Shown piece after piece: positions 1-5,397 of a stretch of DNA of 5,447 nucleotides (position 1 is its first letter; each line of letters starts with the position of its first letter). The position numbers and the translations under genes are program-made. Origin of the DNA: Clostridia bacterium (lineage in GTDB: Bacteria; Bacillota_A; Clostridia; UMGS1810); the NCBI GenBank assembly GCA_017437345.1, contig JAFSBJ010000018.1, positions 1-5,447 on the forward strand. The letters are read 5' to 3'. Under the pieces are notes generated by a model. The model was not told the origin of the DNA. It saw only the letters and a program-made list of their open reading frames with translations, and ran no database searches.

Positions 1-1357
1 AAAAACTATAGGTCTTTTAACTCTTATGGCTCAGGCAGGACTTCACATTCCTGCAAATGAAGGCTCGGAGATTGCAATATTCAAAAAGGTTTTTGCCGAT
101 ATAGGCGATGAGCAGAGCATAGAGCAAAGCCTTTCAACCTTTTCATCTCATATGGTAAATATTGTGGATATTTTATCTGAAGCCGACGAAAATTCTCTTT
201 GTCTTTTTGATGAATTGGGTGCAGGAACCGACCCTGTTGAAGGTGCATCCCTTGCTGTGAGCATTTTGGAAAGGGTTCGCCTTTTAGGAGCAAAAACTGC
301 CGCCACAACCCACTATAGCGAACTCAAAACCTACGCTATGACAACAAAAAGAGTTGAAAATGCATCATGTGAATTCAATGTGGATACCCTTCGTCCCACC
401 TATCGCCTTTTAATCGGTATTCCCGGAAAGAGTAATGCCTTTGCTATTTCCAAAAGGCTCGGCCTTGATGATGACATCATTGAAAACGCAAAAAACTATA
501 TTACTGCGGAAAATATTAAATTTGAAGATATTTTAACTCAGCTTGAAAAGAACCGTCAGGAAGCTGAGGAGATGAGGGAAAGCGCAAGAGAATATAAAAA
601 GGAAACAGAAAGATTAAAATCCGACACAGCTCTTAAGAATAAACAGCTCCGCGATAAAACCGACAAAATAATTGAACGGGCAAGAATGGAAGCCAAAGAT
701 ATTTTAGAAGAAGCAAAAAAAGAAGCCGACGAGGTTTTAAGGCAGGCTCGCGCCCTTCAGCTTGAAGCCGACAAGGCAAAAAAACTAAAAGATATGGAAA
801 ATGCCCGCAATAAGCTCAATGAAAAGGCTAAGGCAAATTCACAAAAGCTTTCCGAATCAATGTTTTCTGCCAAAGAAAGCTACGAATCGCCCAAATCAGT
901 TAAGCTTGGAGAAGATGTTGAAATTGTTGCAATGCACCAGACGGGCTCAGTTGTTACCCTTCCTGATGACAAGGGAGATTTTATGGTTAAGGTTGGAATA
1001 ATGAAATTAAAAACCAATCTTAAGGATGTCCGAAGGAAAAAAGATGAAACCTCTTCCAAAACCAAAAAGGTGAAATCCGGTGCAGCTTCAGGCACCATCT
1101 CAAAGACTATGAGTCTTTCGAGTGAGGTTGATGTGAGGGGAGAAACTGTTGACACAGCAGTTATGATAATAGATAAATTCTTAGATGATGCTCTTATGTC
1201 GTCACTTTCCCAGGTGCGCATAATCCACGGAAAGGGCACAGGTCAGCTGAGAGCAGGAATTCATAGCTATCTAAGGCGTCTTTCTTATGTTAAAGCTTTT
1301 CGTTTAGGAACCTTTGGCGAAGGAGATTCGGGAGTTACCGTGGTGGAATTTAAATAA
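1..1357 (+). CDS. mutS2: MutS2 (endonuclease/ribosome-rescue ATPase with Smr domain), 3' part
   Basis: The reading frame is open from base 2 (KTIGLLTL before the first Met at 26), so the gene enters from the left and the ATG at 26 is internal. About 451 residues are visible; MutS2 is usually about 780-790, so roughly 340 are missing, including Walker A. Numbering from the Met at 26: an ABC-type signature region DIGDEQSIEQSLSTFSSH (25-42), Walker B LCLFDELGAGTDP (58-70, Asp62-Glu63), an H-loop TTHYSELK (His96), a long charged heptad-rich coiled coil (about 160-285), a basic linker (about 290-360), and a C-terminal Smr domain (about 367-443) with VDVRGETVD and HGKGTG. Family knowledge: MutS2 lacks the mismatch-recognition domain of MutS. 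It has been linked to suppression of recombination through the Smr nuclease and, in Bacillus subtilis, to splitting collided ribosomes. Tandem stops TAA-TAG end the gene. No frameshift is seen. Confidence 0.95.
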   Translation, partial: KTIGLLTLMAQAGLHIPANEGSEIAIFKKVFADIGDEQSIEQSLSTFSSHMVNIVDILSEADENSLCLFDELGAGTDPVEGASLAVSILERVRLLGAKTAATTHYSELKTYAMTTKRVENASCEFNVDTLRPTYRLLIGIPGKSNAFAISKRLGLDDDIIENAKNYITAENIKFEDILTQLEKNRQEAEEMRESAREYKKETERLKSDTALKNKQLRDKTDKIIERARMEAKDILEEAKKEADEVLRQARALQLEADKAKKLKDMENARNKLNEKAKANSQKLSESMFSAKESYESPKSVKLGEDVEIVAMHQTGSVVTLPDDKGDFMVKVGIMKLKTNLKDVRRKKDETSSKTKKVKSGAASGTISKTMSLSSEVDVRGETVDTAVMIIDKFLDDALMSSLSQVRIIHGKGTGQLRAGIHSYLRRLSYVKAFRLGTFGEGDSGVTVVEFK

Positions 1358-1493
1358 TAGATAAGAGTGAATAGAGAATAGTGAATAGAAATGGTTCAAA
1401 GCCGCCTATAGCGGCTTTGTTCCGATTCTATTATCTCTTCTCTTTTCTCTCTTCACTGTTATTGTTTAATGGCATCGAGCCATTAAACAATAA
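1354..1493. repeat. Palindromic heptad-repeat element with two hairpins (copy 1)
   Basis: This non-coding stretch begins on the mutS2 stop codon. The left arm is a degenerate 7-bp tandem repeat (ATAATAG, ATAAGAG, TGAATAG, AGAATAG, TGAATAG; 1354-1388). The right arm is a pyrimidine-rich 7-bp repeat (TTCTATT, ATCTCTT, CTCTTTT, CTCTCTT, CACTGTT; 1426-1460). The arms pair: 24 of 29 positions match between 1361-1389 and 1434-1462, and three of the five mismatches recur every 7 bp at the T of GAATAG. A GC-rich hairpin sits in the centre (1397-1419). A second, perfect 15-bp hairpin (1459-1473 with 1479-1493, loop ATCGA) abuts the right end. No ORF or transposase is present. It could be a MITE-like or REP-like interspersed repeat; that is inference. 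A related element lies at 3998-4101. Confidence 0.7.
1397..1421 (+). terminator. Possible intrinsic terminator of mutS2 (centre of the palindromic element)
   Basis: AAAGCCGC (1398-1405) pairs perfectly with GCGGCTTT (1411-1418) around the loop CTATA, and a C-G pair extends the stem. It lies 40 bases after the mutS2 stop. The T-tract is short and broken (TTTGTTCC), so it may terminate weakly, or it may simply be the core hairpin of the surrounding repeat. No other terminator candidate precedes the next promoter except the 1459-1493 hairpin, which has no T-run on this strand. Confidence 0.45.
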
Positions 1494-1545
1494 TTTACAA
1501 TATTTATCTCAGAATGGTAAAATCACATATTTCATTAAAAATATA

Positions 1546-1574
1546 TTGATTTTTGAATAGCTTTTTGATATAAT
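1546..1574 (+). promoter_or_regulatory. SigA-type promoter of the cpsC-cpsD-cpsB operon
   Basis: A TTGATT -35 (1546-1551) and a perfect TATAAT -10 (1569-1574) are separated by exactly 17 bp. The expected transcription start is near 1581, giving a leader of about 63 nt before the chosen TTG start. The promoter sits just past the palindromic element, so the operon is probably transcribed independently of mutS2. Confidence 0.75.
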
Positions 1575-1631
1575 ATTGTATTGTATGGAGTGCAGTTTAA
1601 ATTCTGCCCCAAACAGAAGAAAATGTATAAT

Positions 1632-1646
1632 GGAGTGATAGTTTTG
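1632..1646 (+). promoter_or_regulatory. Ribosome binding site deciding the TTG start of cpsC
   Basis: GGAGTG (1632-1637) lies six bases before the TTG at 1644. The in-frame alternatives have worse sites: the ATG at 1623 has only AGAAG in front, and the TTG at 1581 falls at the predicted transcription start. The protein from 1644 begins MKEEINLVKILEIILKLWW, which matches the usual short cytoplasmic N-terminus of this family, whereas the extra upstream residues look unlike it. Confidence 0.65.
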
Positions 1647-2333
1647 AAAGAAGAAATAAATCTTGTCAAAATTCTGGAAATCATACTCAAGCTGTGGTGG
1701 TTTGTGCTGATATTTGCAATCATCGGCGGTCTTGTGGCTTTTTCTATAAGTTCTTTTCTTATGACAGCTCAATATACTTCGGTTGCAAGAGTATATGTTG
1801 ACGGTGGCGCTCAGAAAGCAACAGGAAGCGGTACAACCTATAACGAACTTACCACAAACACCCGTCTTGTAAGCACATATATCGAAGTTCTCTGCGGTGA
1901 TACTTATCTTAATTCTATCTCAAGAAAAGCGAAAAAACAGGATTATAACATAAGCGGTCAGCAGATAAAAGGCAATATCACAATGAATTCTGCCAATGAA
2001 ACAGAAATTCTTGAAATCAAATATTCCGACATATCCCCCGAAAGAGCTCAGGCAATTCTGCAGCTTATATTAGATAATGCTCAAAGGGAAATCAACCGTA
2101 TAATAAGCGGATGTCAGGTAAATGTTGTGGATAATGCATCTCTTCCCACAACAACTTCGTCTCCCAATGTTAAGCAAAATACCTTTATTGGTATATTTGT
2201 CGGAGTTGTTTTAGGTATTGCAATAATTTTTATAAGAGAGCTTCTCGATACAAGAATAAAAGATGAAGACGATCTTAAAAACAGATATAATATTCCTGTG
2301 TTAGGTGTTATACCTAATCTGGATGTAGACTAA
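1644..2333 (+). CDS. cpsC: Wzz/CpsC-type polysaccharide co-polymerase, tyrosine-kinase activator
   Basis: This is a 229-residue membrane protein, the normal length for Gram-positive CpsC/Wzd/CapA proteins. It has a short cytoplasmic N-terminus, TM1 at about 17-38, and an extracellular domain of about 140 residues (40-180) that includes an amphipathic stretch with SPERAQAILQLILDNA. A Pro-containing ASLPTTTSSPNVKQN segment (166-180) sits before TM2 (about 181-200), as in Wzz proteins. The cytoplasmic tail DTRIKDEDDLKNRYNIPVLGVIP (202-224) matches the conserved segment that, in this family, contacts and activates the partner BY-kinase. Known role: control of chain length and export of capsule or exopolysaccharide by docking the kinase at the membrane. 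It is first in the operon, and its stop codon overlaps the ribosome binding site of cpsD. The family call is firm; the polymer it serves is unknown because no sugar-assembly genes are in view. Confidence 0.88.
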   Translation: MKEEINLVKILEIILKLWWFVLIFAIIGGLVAFSISSFLMTAQYTSVARVYVDGGAQKATGSGTTYNELTTNTRLVSTYIEVLCGDTYLNSISRKAKKQDYNISGQQIKGNITMNSANETEILEIKYSDISPERAQAILQLILDNAQREINRIISGCQVNVVDNASLPTTTSSPNVKQNTFIGIFVGVVLGIAIIFIRELLDTRIKDEDDLKNRYNIPVLGVIPNLDVD

Positions 2334-2347
2334 GGAGGTAGTGCGAG

Positions 2348-3205
2348 ATGAGTAAGAAAATAAAAAATATCAACATAAGCTCTGATACCTCTGATGCTCT
2401 TGAGAGAAAAAGCAGTGAAAAGAGAATTATAAATTCACAAACATCCTTTGAAATTATTGAAGCCTACAAAGCAACAAGAACCAATGTAATGTTTTCTCTC
2501 AACAATGAAAAGGGATGCAAAAAGGTTGTTATCACATCTCCCACATCCGGTGAAGGCAAGACCACAACATGCATAAACCTTGCATGCACTTTTGCTGAAA
2601 CAGGCGCAAAGGTTCTTATTATTGATTCCGACTTAAGAGCGCCCAGACTTCATAAATATCTTAAGCTCACAAACGAAAAAGGTCTTTCAAATGTTCTGGC
2701 AGGTTTTAATGAGGTTGATGAATGTCTTTTAAAGACAGAACGCGAAAATCTCGATTGTCTCACATCCGGCCCTATTCCTCCAAACCCTGTTGAGCTTGTT
2801 TCGGCGGACAGTATGAAGGAATTAATGGTCAATTTAAGCCAGAGATATGACTATATATTCATTGATACTCCTCCTCTTAATATCGTTACAGAGGCGCTTA
2901 TCCTTTCAAAATATGCCACAGGGGTAATTGTTGTAACCCGTCAGAAATACACAATGTATAAAATGGTTGAAAGAGCCATAAACTCATTAAAATTTGCCAA
3001 TGCAAAAATAATCGGCTTTGTTATGAATGATGTTGAAGAGAACAAATATGTTTACGGTGGCTACAGAGTAAACGGTGGTTATCGTTATGGTAACAAGAGA
3101 AGCCGCTATGTGCGTTATGGCTACTATGGAGTTGACAACAGTCAGGCAAGTGCTGCTAAAGCTAAGGAAAACAAGGAAAGTAAAGAAACAAGCGAAAAGA
3201 AATAA
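2348..3205 (+). CDS. cpsD: CpsD/Wze-type bacterial tyrosine kinase (BY-kinase)
   Basis: This 285-residue cytoplasmic P-loop ATPase has a perfect AAGGAGGT (2332-2339) eight bases before its ATG. Visible motifs: EAYKATRTN (38-46), which corresponds to the EX2RX2R oligomerisation motif of the family but with Lys41 at the first Arg; Walker A SPTSGEGKTT (64-73, Lys71); Walker A' VLIIDSDLRAP (89-99, Asp93 and Asp95); and Walker B YIFIDTPP (169-176, Asp173). The C-terminus carries the tyrosine cluster that BY-kinases autophosphorylate in trans: nine tyrosines at 234, 236, 239, 245, 247, 254, 257, 259 and 260. A Lys/Glu/Ser-rich tail follows (about 270-285), making the protein longer than the typical 225-250. 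Known role: cycles of phosphorylation, with CpsC and CpsB, regulate polysaccharide synthesis. MinD/ParA ATPases share the fold, but the tyrosine tail and the neighbours settle the call. Confidence 0.9.
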   Translation: MSKKIKNINISSDTSDALERKSSEKRIINSQTSFEIIEAYKATRTNVMFSLNNEKGCKKVVITSPTSGEGKTTTCINLACTFAETGAKVLIIDSDLRAPRLHKYLKLTNEKGLSNVLAGFNEVDECLLKTERENLDCLTSGPIPPNPVELVSADSMKELMVNLSQRYDYIFIDTPPLNIVTEALILSKYATGVIVVTRQKYTMYKMVERAINSLKFANAKIIGFVMNDVEENKYVYGGYRVNGGYRYGNKRSRYVRYGYYGVDNSQASAAKAKENKESKETSEKK

Positions 3206-3220
3206 TGTGAGGTAAAACCA

Positions 3221-3943
3221 ATGGAAAGCTCCGCTTTTGATTTTGTTGATTTTCATTCTCACATACTCCCCGGAATAGACGATGGTTCGGATAGCCTTGA
3301 AACATCCCTCAGGATGCTTGGCGTTTTAAAGGAGCAGGGGGTTGGGAAAGTTATTGCCACATCTCATTACTATAGCTTTCGCGAAACAACATCCGAATTT
3401 ATCTCCAGACGAGACGATGCGCTCTATAAGCTGTGCAGGCATATAAACGAGCAGGATCTCGACCTTCCTGAAATAATATCCGGTGCTGAGGTAAGGCTTT
3501 TTCCCGATATAAGTAAAGACGAAAATCTTCCGGCGCTTTGCATCGACGGAACAAAAAACATCCTGATAGAAATGCCCTATACCACCTGGTCGGGCTGGAT
3601 GTATAACGAGATATATGCTCTCATAACAAAAGGCTACACCCCCATAATGGCTCACATTGAAAGGTTTTTGGGCCCTGTGAGTGAAAAGGAAATTATGGGA
3701 AAGCTTTTAACAATGGATGTTCTGGTTCAGTGCAATGCAGATTCCTTTATGGAATGGAAAGCACGCAGGTTTATTAAAAAACTTATAAAGCAAGGTCGGT
3801 TAACCGTTATTGGTTCCGATTGCCATAACCTTGGTAGCAGAATATCGCACCTTGATAATGCCATAGAATATATAAATAAAAAATATGGTGACGAATATCT
3901 TAGTGTGATAATGAAAAACGCAAATTATTTAATAGGTAAATAA
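3221..3943 (+). CDS. cpsB: CpsB/Wzh-type PHP-family protein tyrosine phosphatase
   Basis: This 240-residue metal-dependent phosphatase of the polymerase-and-histidinol-phosphatase (PHP) fold has a size normal for CpsB/YwqE proteins. The expected metal-ligand motifs are intact: DFHSHILPGIDDGS (10-23; His12, His14, Asp20/21), ATSHYY (His49), SGAEVRL (Glu90), MAHIERF (His145) and GSDCHNLGSR (Asp200, His202). Family members use several divalent metal ions to dephosphorylate the tyrosine tail of CpsD. The start at 3221 has TGAGGT (3208-3213) seven bases upstream, and the gap from cpsD is only 15 bases, so it is cotranscribed. The order C-D-B resembles lactobacillus and lactococcus eps clusters (Wzd-Wze-Wzh) rather than the pneumococcal order A-B-C-D. 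The stop is followed at once by a strong terminator, so this is the last gene of the operon. Confidence 0.9.
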   Translation: MESSAFDFVDFHSHILPGIDDGSDSLETSLRMLGVLKEQGVGKVIATSHYYSFRETTSEFISRRDDALYKLCRHINEQDLDLPEIISGAEVRLFPDISKDENLPALCIDGTKNILIEMPYTTWSGWMYNEIYALITKGYTPIMAHIERFLGPVSEKEIMGKLLTMDVLVQCNADSFMEWKARRFIKKLIKQGRLTVIGSDCHNLGSRISHLDNAIEYINKKYGDEYLSVIMKNANYLIGK

Positions 3944-3949
3944 GAATTA

Positions 3950-3989
3950 AAAAAGCCTATGTATAATATAAATTATACATAGGCTTTTT
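3950..3989 (+). terminator. Strong intrinsic terminator ending the cps operon
   Basis: A perfect 18-bp stem (3950-3967 with 3972-3989) with the 4-nt loop ATAA begins six bases after the cpsB stop. The stem is flanked by an A-run on the left and TTTTT on the right, so it could work in both directions. The middle of the stem is AT-rich, with GCC/GGC near its base. Confidence 0.85.
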
Positions 3990-3997
3990 CATCTTGC

Positions 3998-4101
3998 TGA
4001 AAAGTGAATAAAAGGAGGAAATCCGTCTTACGGGACGGATTTCAACCAATTCTTTTCTTTCTTCTCTATTATCTTTTATCTGCCTGTATTTTATGCAGGC
4101 A
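3998..4101. repeat. Heptad-repeat palindromic element, shorter relative of 1354-1493 (copy 2)
   Basis: It shows the same layout as the element after mutS2. A short purine-rich left arm is in 7-bp steps (TGAAAAG, TGAATAA, AAGGAGG; 3998-4018). A perfect 10-bp core hairpin follows (GAAATCCGTC 4018-4027 with GACGGATTTC 4034-4043). The right arm is pyrimidine-rich in 7-bp steps (TTCTTTT, CTTTCTT, CTCTATT, ATCTTTT; 4050-4077). A second hairpin, TGCCTG (4081-4086) with CAGGCA (4096-4101), ends it. The outer arms pair only partly (about 10 of 18 positions). A 10-nt word, TCTATTATCT, is shared with copy 1 (1427-1436 and 4065-4074). The core hairpin sequences of the two copies differ. The element fills most of the gap between the cps terminator and spmA, and no clear promoter for spmA is recognised there. 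Confidence 0.55.
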
Positions 4102-4112
4102 CCGGGGTTTTT

Positions 4113-4691
4113 ATGTTAGGAATAATATGGCTTTTCATTATAATTTTATCCTGTGGCTATGGAGTTTTTTCAGGAAATACTGCCGGAATCGGTGAGGCCT
4201 TCTTTTCAGGGGCCGAAGGATGCGTGTCTTTTATTTTAAAAACAGGGAGTATAATGGTTTTGTGGCAAGGGGTTTTGAATGTGGCGCATAAAAGCGGCAT
4301 TTCTCAAAGCATCGCAAAGCTTCTTGGCGCTCCCATAGCTTTTCTATTTAGGGAAGTAAAAAAAGGAAGCAAGGAAGCACAGCTTATAGCTAATAATATA
4401 ACTGCAAATATTCTTGGTCTGTCAAACGCCGCCACACCAAGCGGAATGGAAGCTATGAAGGAGCTTTCAAAAAAGTCGAAAAATGCTGTTGCCACAGACG
4501 ATATGTGCCTCTTTGCAGTTTTAAACACAGCCTCCCTTCAGCTTATTCCTTCAACTCTCATTGCCATGAGGCAAAGCTATGGCAGCCAAGCGCCAGGGGA
4601 GATAATTGTGCCTGTGTGGATAGCATCGTCGCTAACTGTTATCTTTGCCATCATAATGGCAAAGCTTTTTTCAAAGGGAGGGCATATATGA
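4113..4691 (+). CDS. spmA: Spore maturation protein A
   Basis: This is a 192-residue polytopic membrane protein with a nucleoside-recognition 'Gate' domain; B. subtilis SpmA is close to the same length. Hydrophobic segments lie at about 3-20, 35-55, 66-80 and 165-186. The conserved core is visible: NNITANILGLSNAATPSGMEAM (94-115) and NTASLQLIPSTLIAMR (138-153). Known role: together with SpmB it is needed for full dehydration of the spore core, and so for heat resistance, during late sporulation; the transported solute is not established. The ATG at 4113 is the only reasonable in-frame start. Its Shine-Dalgarno is weak (GGGG, 4104-4107) and directly follows the hairpin at 4081-4101. No confident sporulation-sigma promoter could be read upstream. 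The stop overlaps the spmB start (ATGA), implying translational coupling. Confidence 0.9.
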   Translation: MLGIIWLFIIILSCGYGVFSGNTAGIGEAFFSGAEGCVSFILKTGSIMVLWQGVLNVAHKSGISQSIAKLLGAPIAFLFREVKKGSKEAQLIANNITANILGLSNAATPSGMEAMKELSKKSKNAVATDDMCLFAVLNTASLQLIPSTLIAMRQSYGSQAPGEIIVPVWIASSLTVIFAIIMAKLFSKGGHI

Positions 4692-5212
4692 TAGCTCAGA
4701 TAGGAACTCTCTGTATTCCCCTTATGATATGCCTGGTGCTTTTAGTAGGGCATATAAAGGGGATAAATGTGTATCAGGAGTTTACAGAAGGAATTGTAAA
4801 TGGGGTTAAATCCGTCTGGTCTGTTTTTCCTTCGCTCTTTGCTCTCTTTGTTGCAATAAGTGTTTTCAGGGCATCGGGGTTTGTAGATTTTATATCCCGC
4901 CTTATGTCGCCCTTATGTGATTTAATCCATTTTCCGTCGGAGCTTTTGCCCTTTGCCCTTTTAAGACCTGTTTCCGGGAGTGGTTCTCTTGCAATGGCAT
5001 CGGATATTTTTAATGCCTTCGGCACAGATTCGCTCATAGGCAGAGCAGCATCTGTTATGATGGCATCAACTGAAACCACTCTCTATACGATAGCTGTTTA
5101 TTTTGGAGCAAGCGGCACAAAAAATATCCGCTATAGCTTAAAATGCGGACTTCTGGCGGATTTATTCAGTGCCATCGTTTCCATTCTTATTTGCAGATGG
5201 TATTTTAATTGA
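4688..5212 (+). CDS. spmB: Spore maturation protein B
   Basis: This 174-residue membrane protein with a 'Gate' domain is similar in length to B. subtilis SpmB. Hydrophobic segments lie at about 4-24, 42-60, 84-104 and 155-171. Conserved family motifs are present: LLRPVSGSGSLA (91-102) and MASTETTLYTIAVYFGA (125-141). It works with SpmA in spore core dehydration. The start at 4688 is chosen because AAAGGGAGG (4674-4682) precedes it at good distance and because it gives the ATGA overlap with spmA. The frame stays open upstream to 4505, but those residues are only a shadow of spmA. No terminator is seen directly after the stop. The next promoter begins 12 bases later, so spmAB transcripts may read into the small downstream unit. 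Confidence 0.9.
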   Translation: MIAQIGTLCIPLMICLVLLVGHIKGINVYQEFTEGIVNGVKSVWSVFPSLFALFVAISVFRASGFVDFISRLMSPLCDLIHFPSELLPFALLRPVSGSGSLAMASDIFNAFGTDSLIGRAASVMMASTETTLYTIAVYFGASGTKNIRYSLKCGLLADLFSAIVSILICRWYFN

Positions 5213-5223
5213 GTAAAAATATG

Positions 5224-5252
5224 TTGAATCAGTGAAGAAAATGTTGTATAAT
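5224..5252 (+). promoter_or_regulatory. SigA-type promoter of the small hydrophobic-peptide unit
   Basis: TTGAAT (5224-5229) and a perfect TATAAT (5247-5252) are separated by 17 bp. The expected transcription start is near 5259, giving a leader of about 70 nt before the ATG at 5329. It lies outside spmB and is as strong-looking as the cps promoter. A small 6-bp hairpin, TTTAAG (5256-5261) with CTTAAA (5268-5273), lies at or near the predicted 5' end of the transcript. Confidence 0.7.
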
Positions 5253-5283
5253 ATATTTAAGGTAAGACTTAAAACAGTGTAAA

Positions 5284-5328
5284 AGCTGGGCGGTTATGCC
5301 ATCATCTCCTTGAAAGGGGGTGATAGCT
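5284..5328 (+). promoter_or_regulatory. Leader structure that can mask the Shine-Dalgarno of the 22-aa ORF
   Basis: ATCATCTCCTT (5301-5311) can pair with AAGGGGGTGAT (5314-5324). Nine Watson-Crick and two G-U pairs are possible on paper, and the innermost pair would open to give a small loop. This buries the whole Shine-Dalgarno (GGGGGTG, 5316-5322). A second small hairpin (GGC 5289-5291 with GCC 5298-5300) and an outer AGCT/AGCT pairing (5284-5287 with 5325-5328) would close a three-way junction just before the ATG. Masked ribosome binding sites are usual in type I toxin mRNAs, which need processing or refolding before translation. Confidence 0.6.
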
Positions 5329-5397
5329 ATGGATATTGAATACATAATTTCATTTATGATTATTCTGTTACTATTAGTAATTTCCATAAAAAAATAA
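5329..5397 (+). CDS. 22-aa hydrophobic membrane peptide, candidate type I / holin-like toxin
   Basis: The ORF encodes MDIEYIISFMIILLLLVISI followed by KK: a short acidic N-terminus (Asp2, Glu4), one uninterrupted hydrophobic span (about 5-20) and two C-terminal lysines. That fits a single membrane helix held by positive charges. The strong AAAGGGGGTGAT Shine-Dalgarno is seven bases or so from the ATG. The ORF has its own promoter, a leader able to hide the ribosome binding site, and a terminator starting within the last codons, so the transcript would be only about 165 nt. Composition and layout resemble the holin-like and Fst/TxpA/BsrG groups of small membrane toxins of Firmicutes, but at 22 residues it is shorter than the members I know (about 30 or more). 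No antitoxin RNA can be shown. A leader peptide or unrelated small membrane peptide remains possible. Confidence 0.6.
   Translation: MDIEYIISFMIILLLLVISIKK

Noticed and set aside
880..1239. 119-codon open frame on the minus strand within mutS2, and similar minus-strand frames at 81-308, 2650-2832, 2987-3262, 3326-3655, 4304-4528 and 4774-5079
   Set aside because: Each lies opposite a well-supported + strand gene, shows no recognisable domain and has the composition expected of a coding shadow.
1354..1388. Heptad array considered as a CRISPR array
   Set aside because: The units are 7 bp with no spacers, so this is a simple tandem repeat.
1581..1643. Longer cpsC starting at TTG 1581 or ATG 1623
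   Set aside because: 1581 coincides with the predicted transcription start and 1623 has a poor ribosome binding site. The added residues are unlike the family N-terminus.
4004..4195. Open frame of 63 codons starting near a perfect AAAGGAGGA
   Set aside because: It runs through the heptad repeat element and overlaps spmA in another frame. The AAAGGAGGA lies after the putative start rather than before it, and the product is low-complexity Phe/Leu/Arg with no recognisable domain.
4505..4687. Upstream extension of the spmB reading frame
   Set aside because: It overlaps spmA, and the residues (Cys/His/Ser rich) do not resemble SpmB. The ATG at 4688 has a good ribosome binding site and the typical family N-terminus.
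5224..5240. TGAATCA-GTGAAGA just after spmB as a third heptad element
   Set aside because: There are only two loose units, with no core hairpin and no complementary arm. The bases are explained by the promoter.
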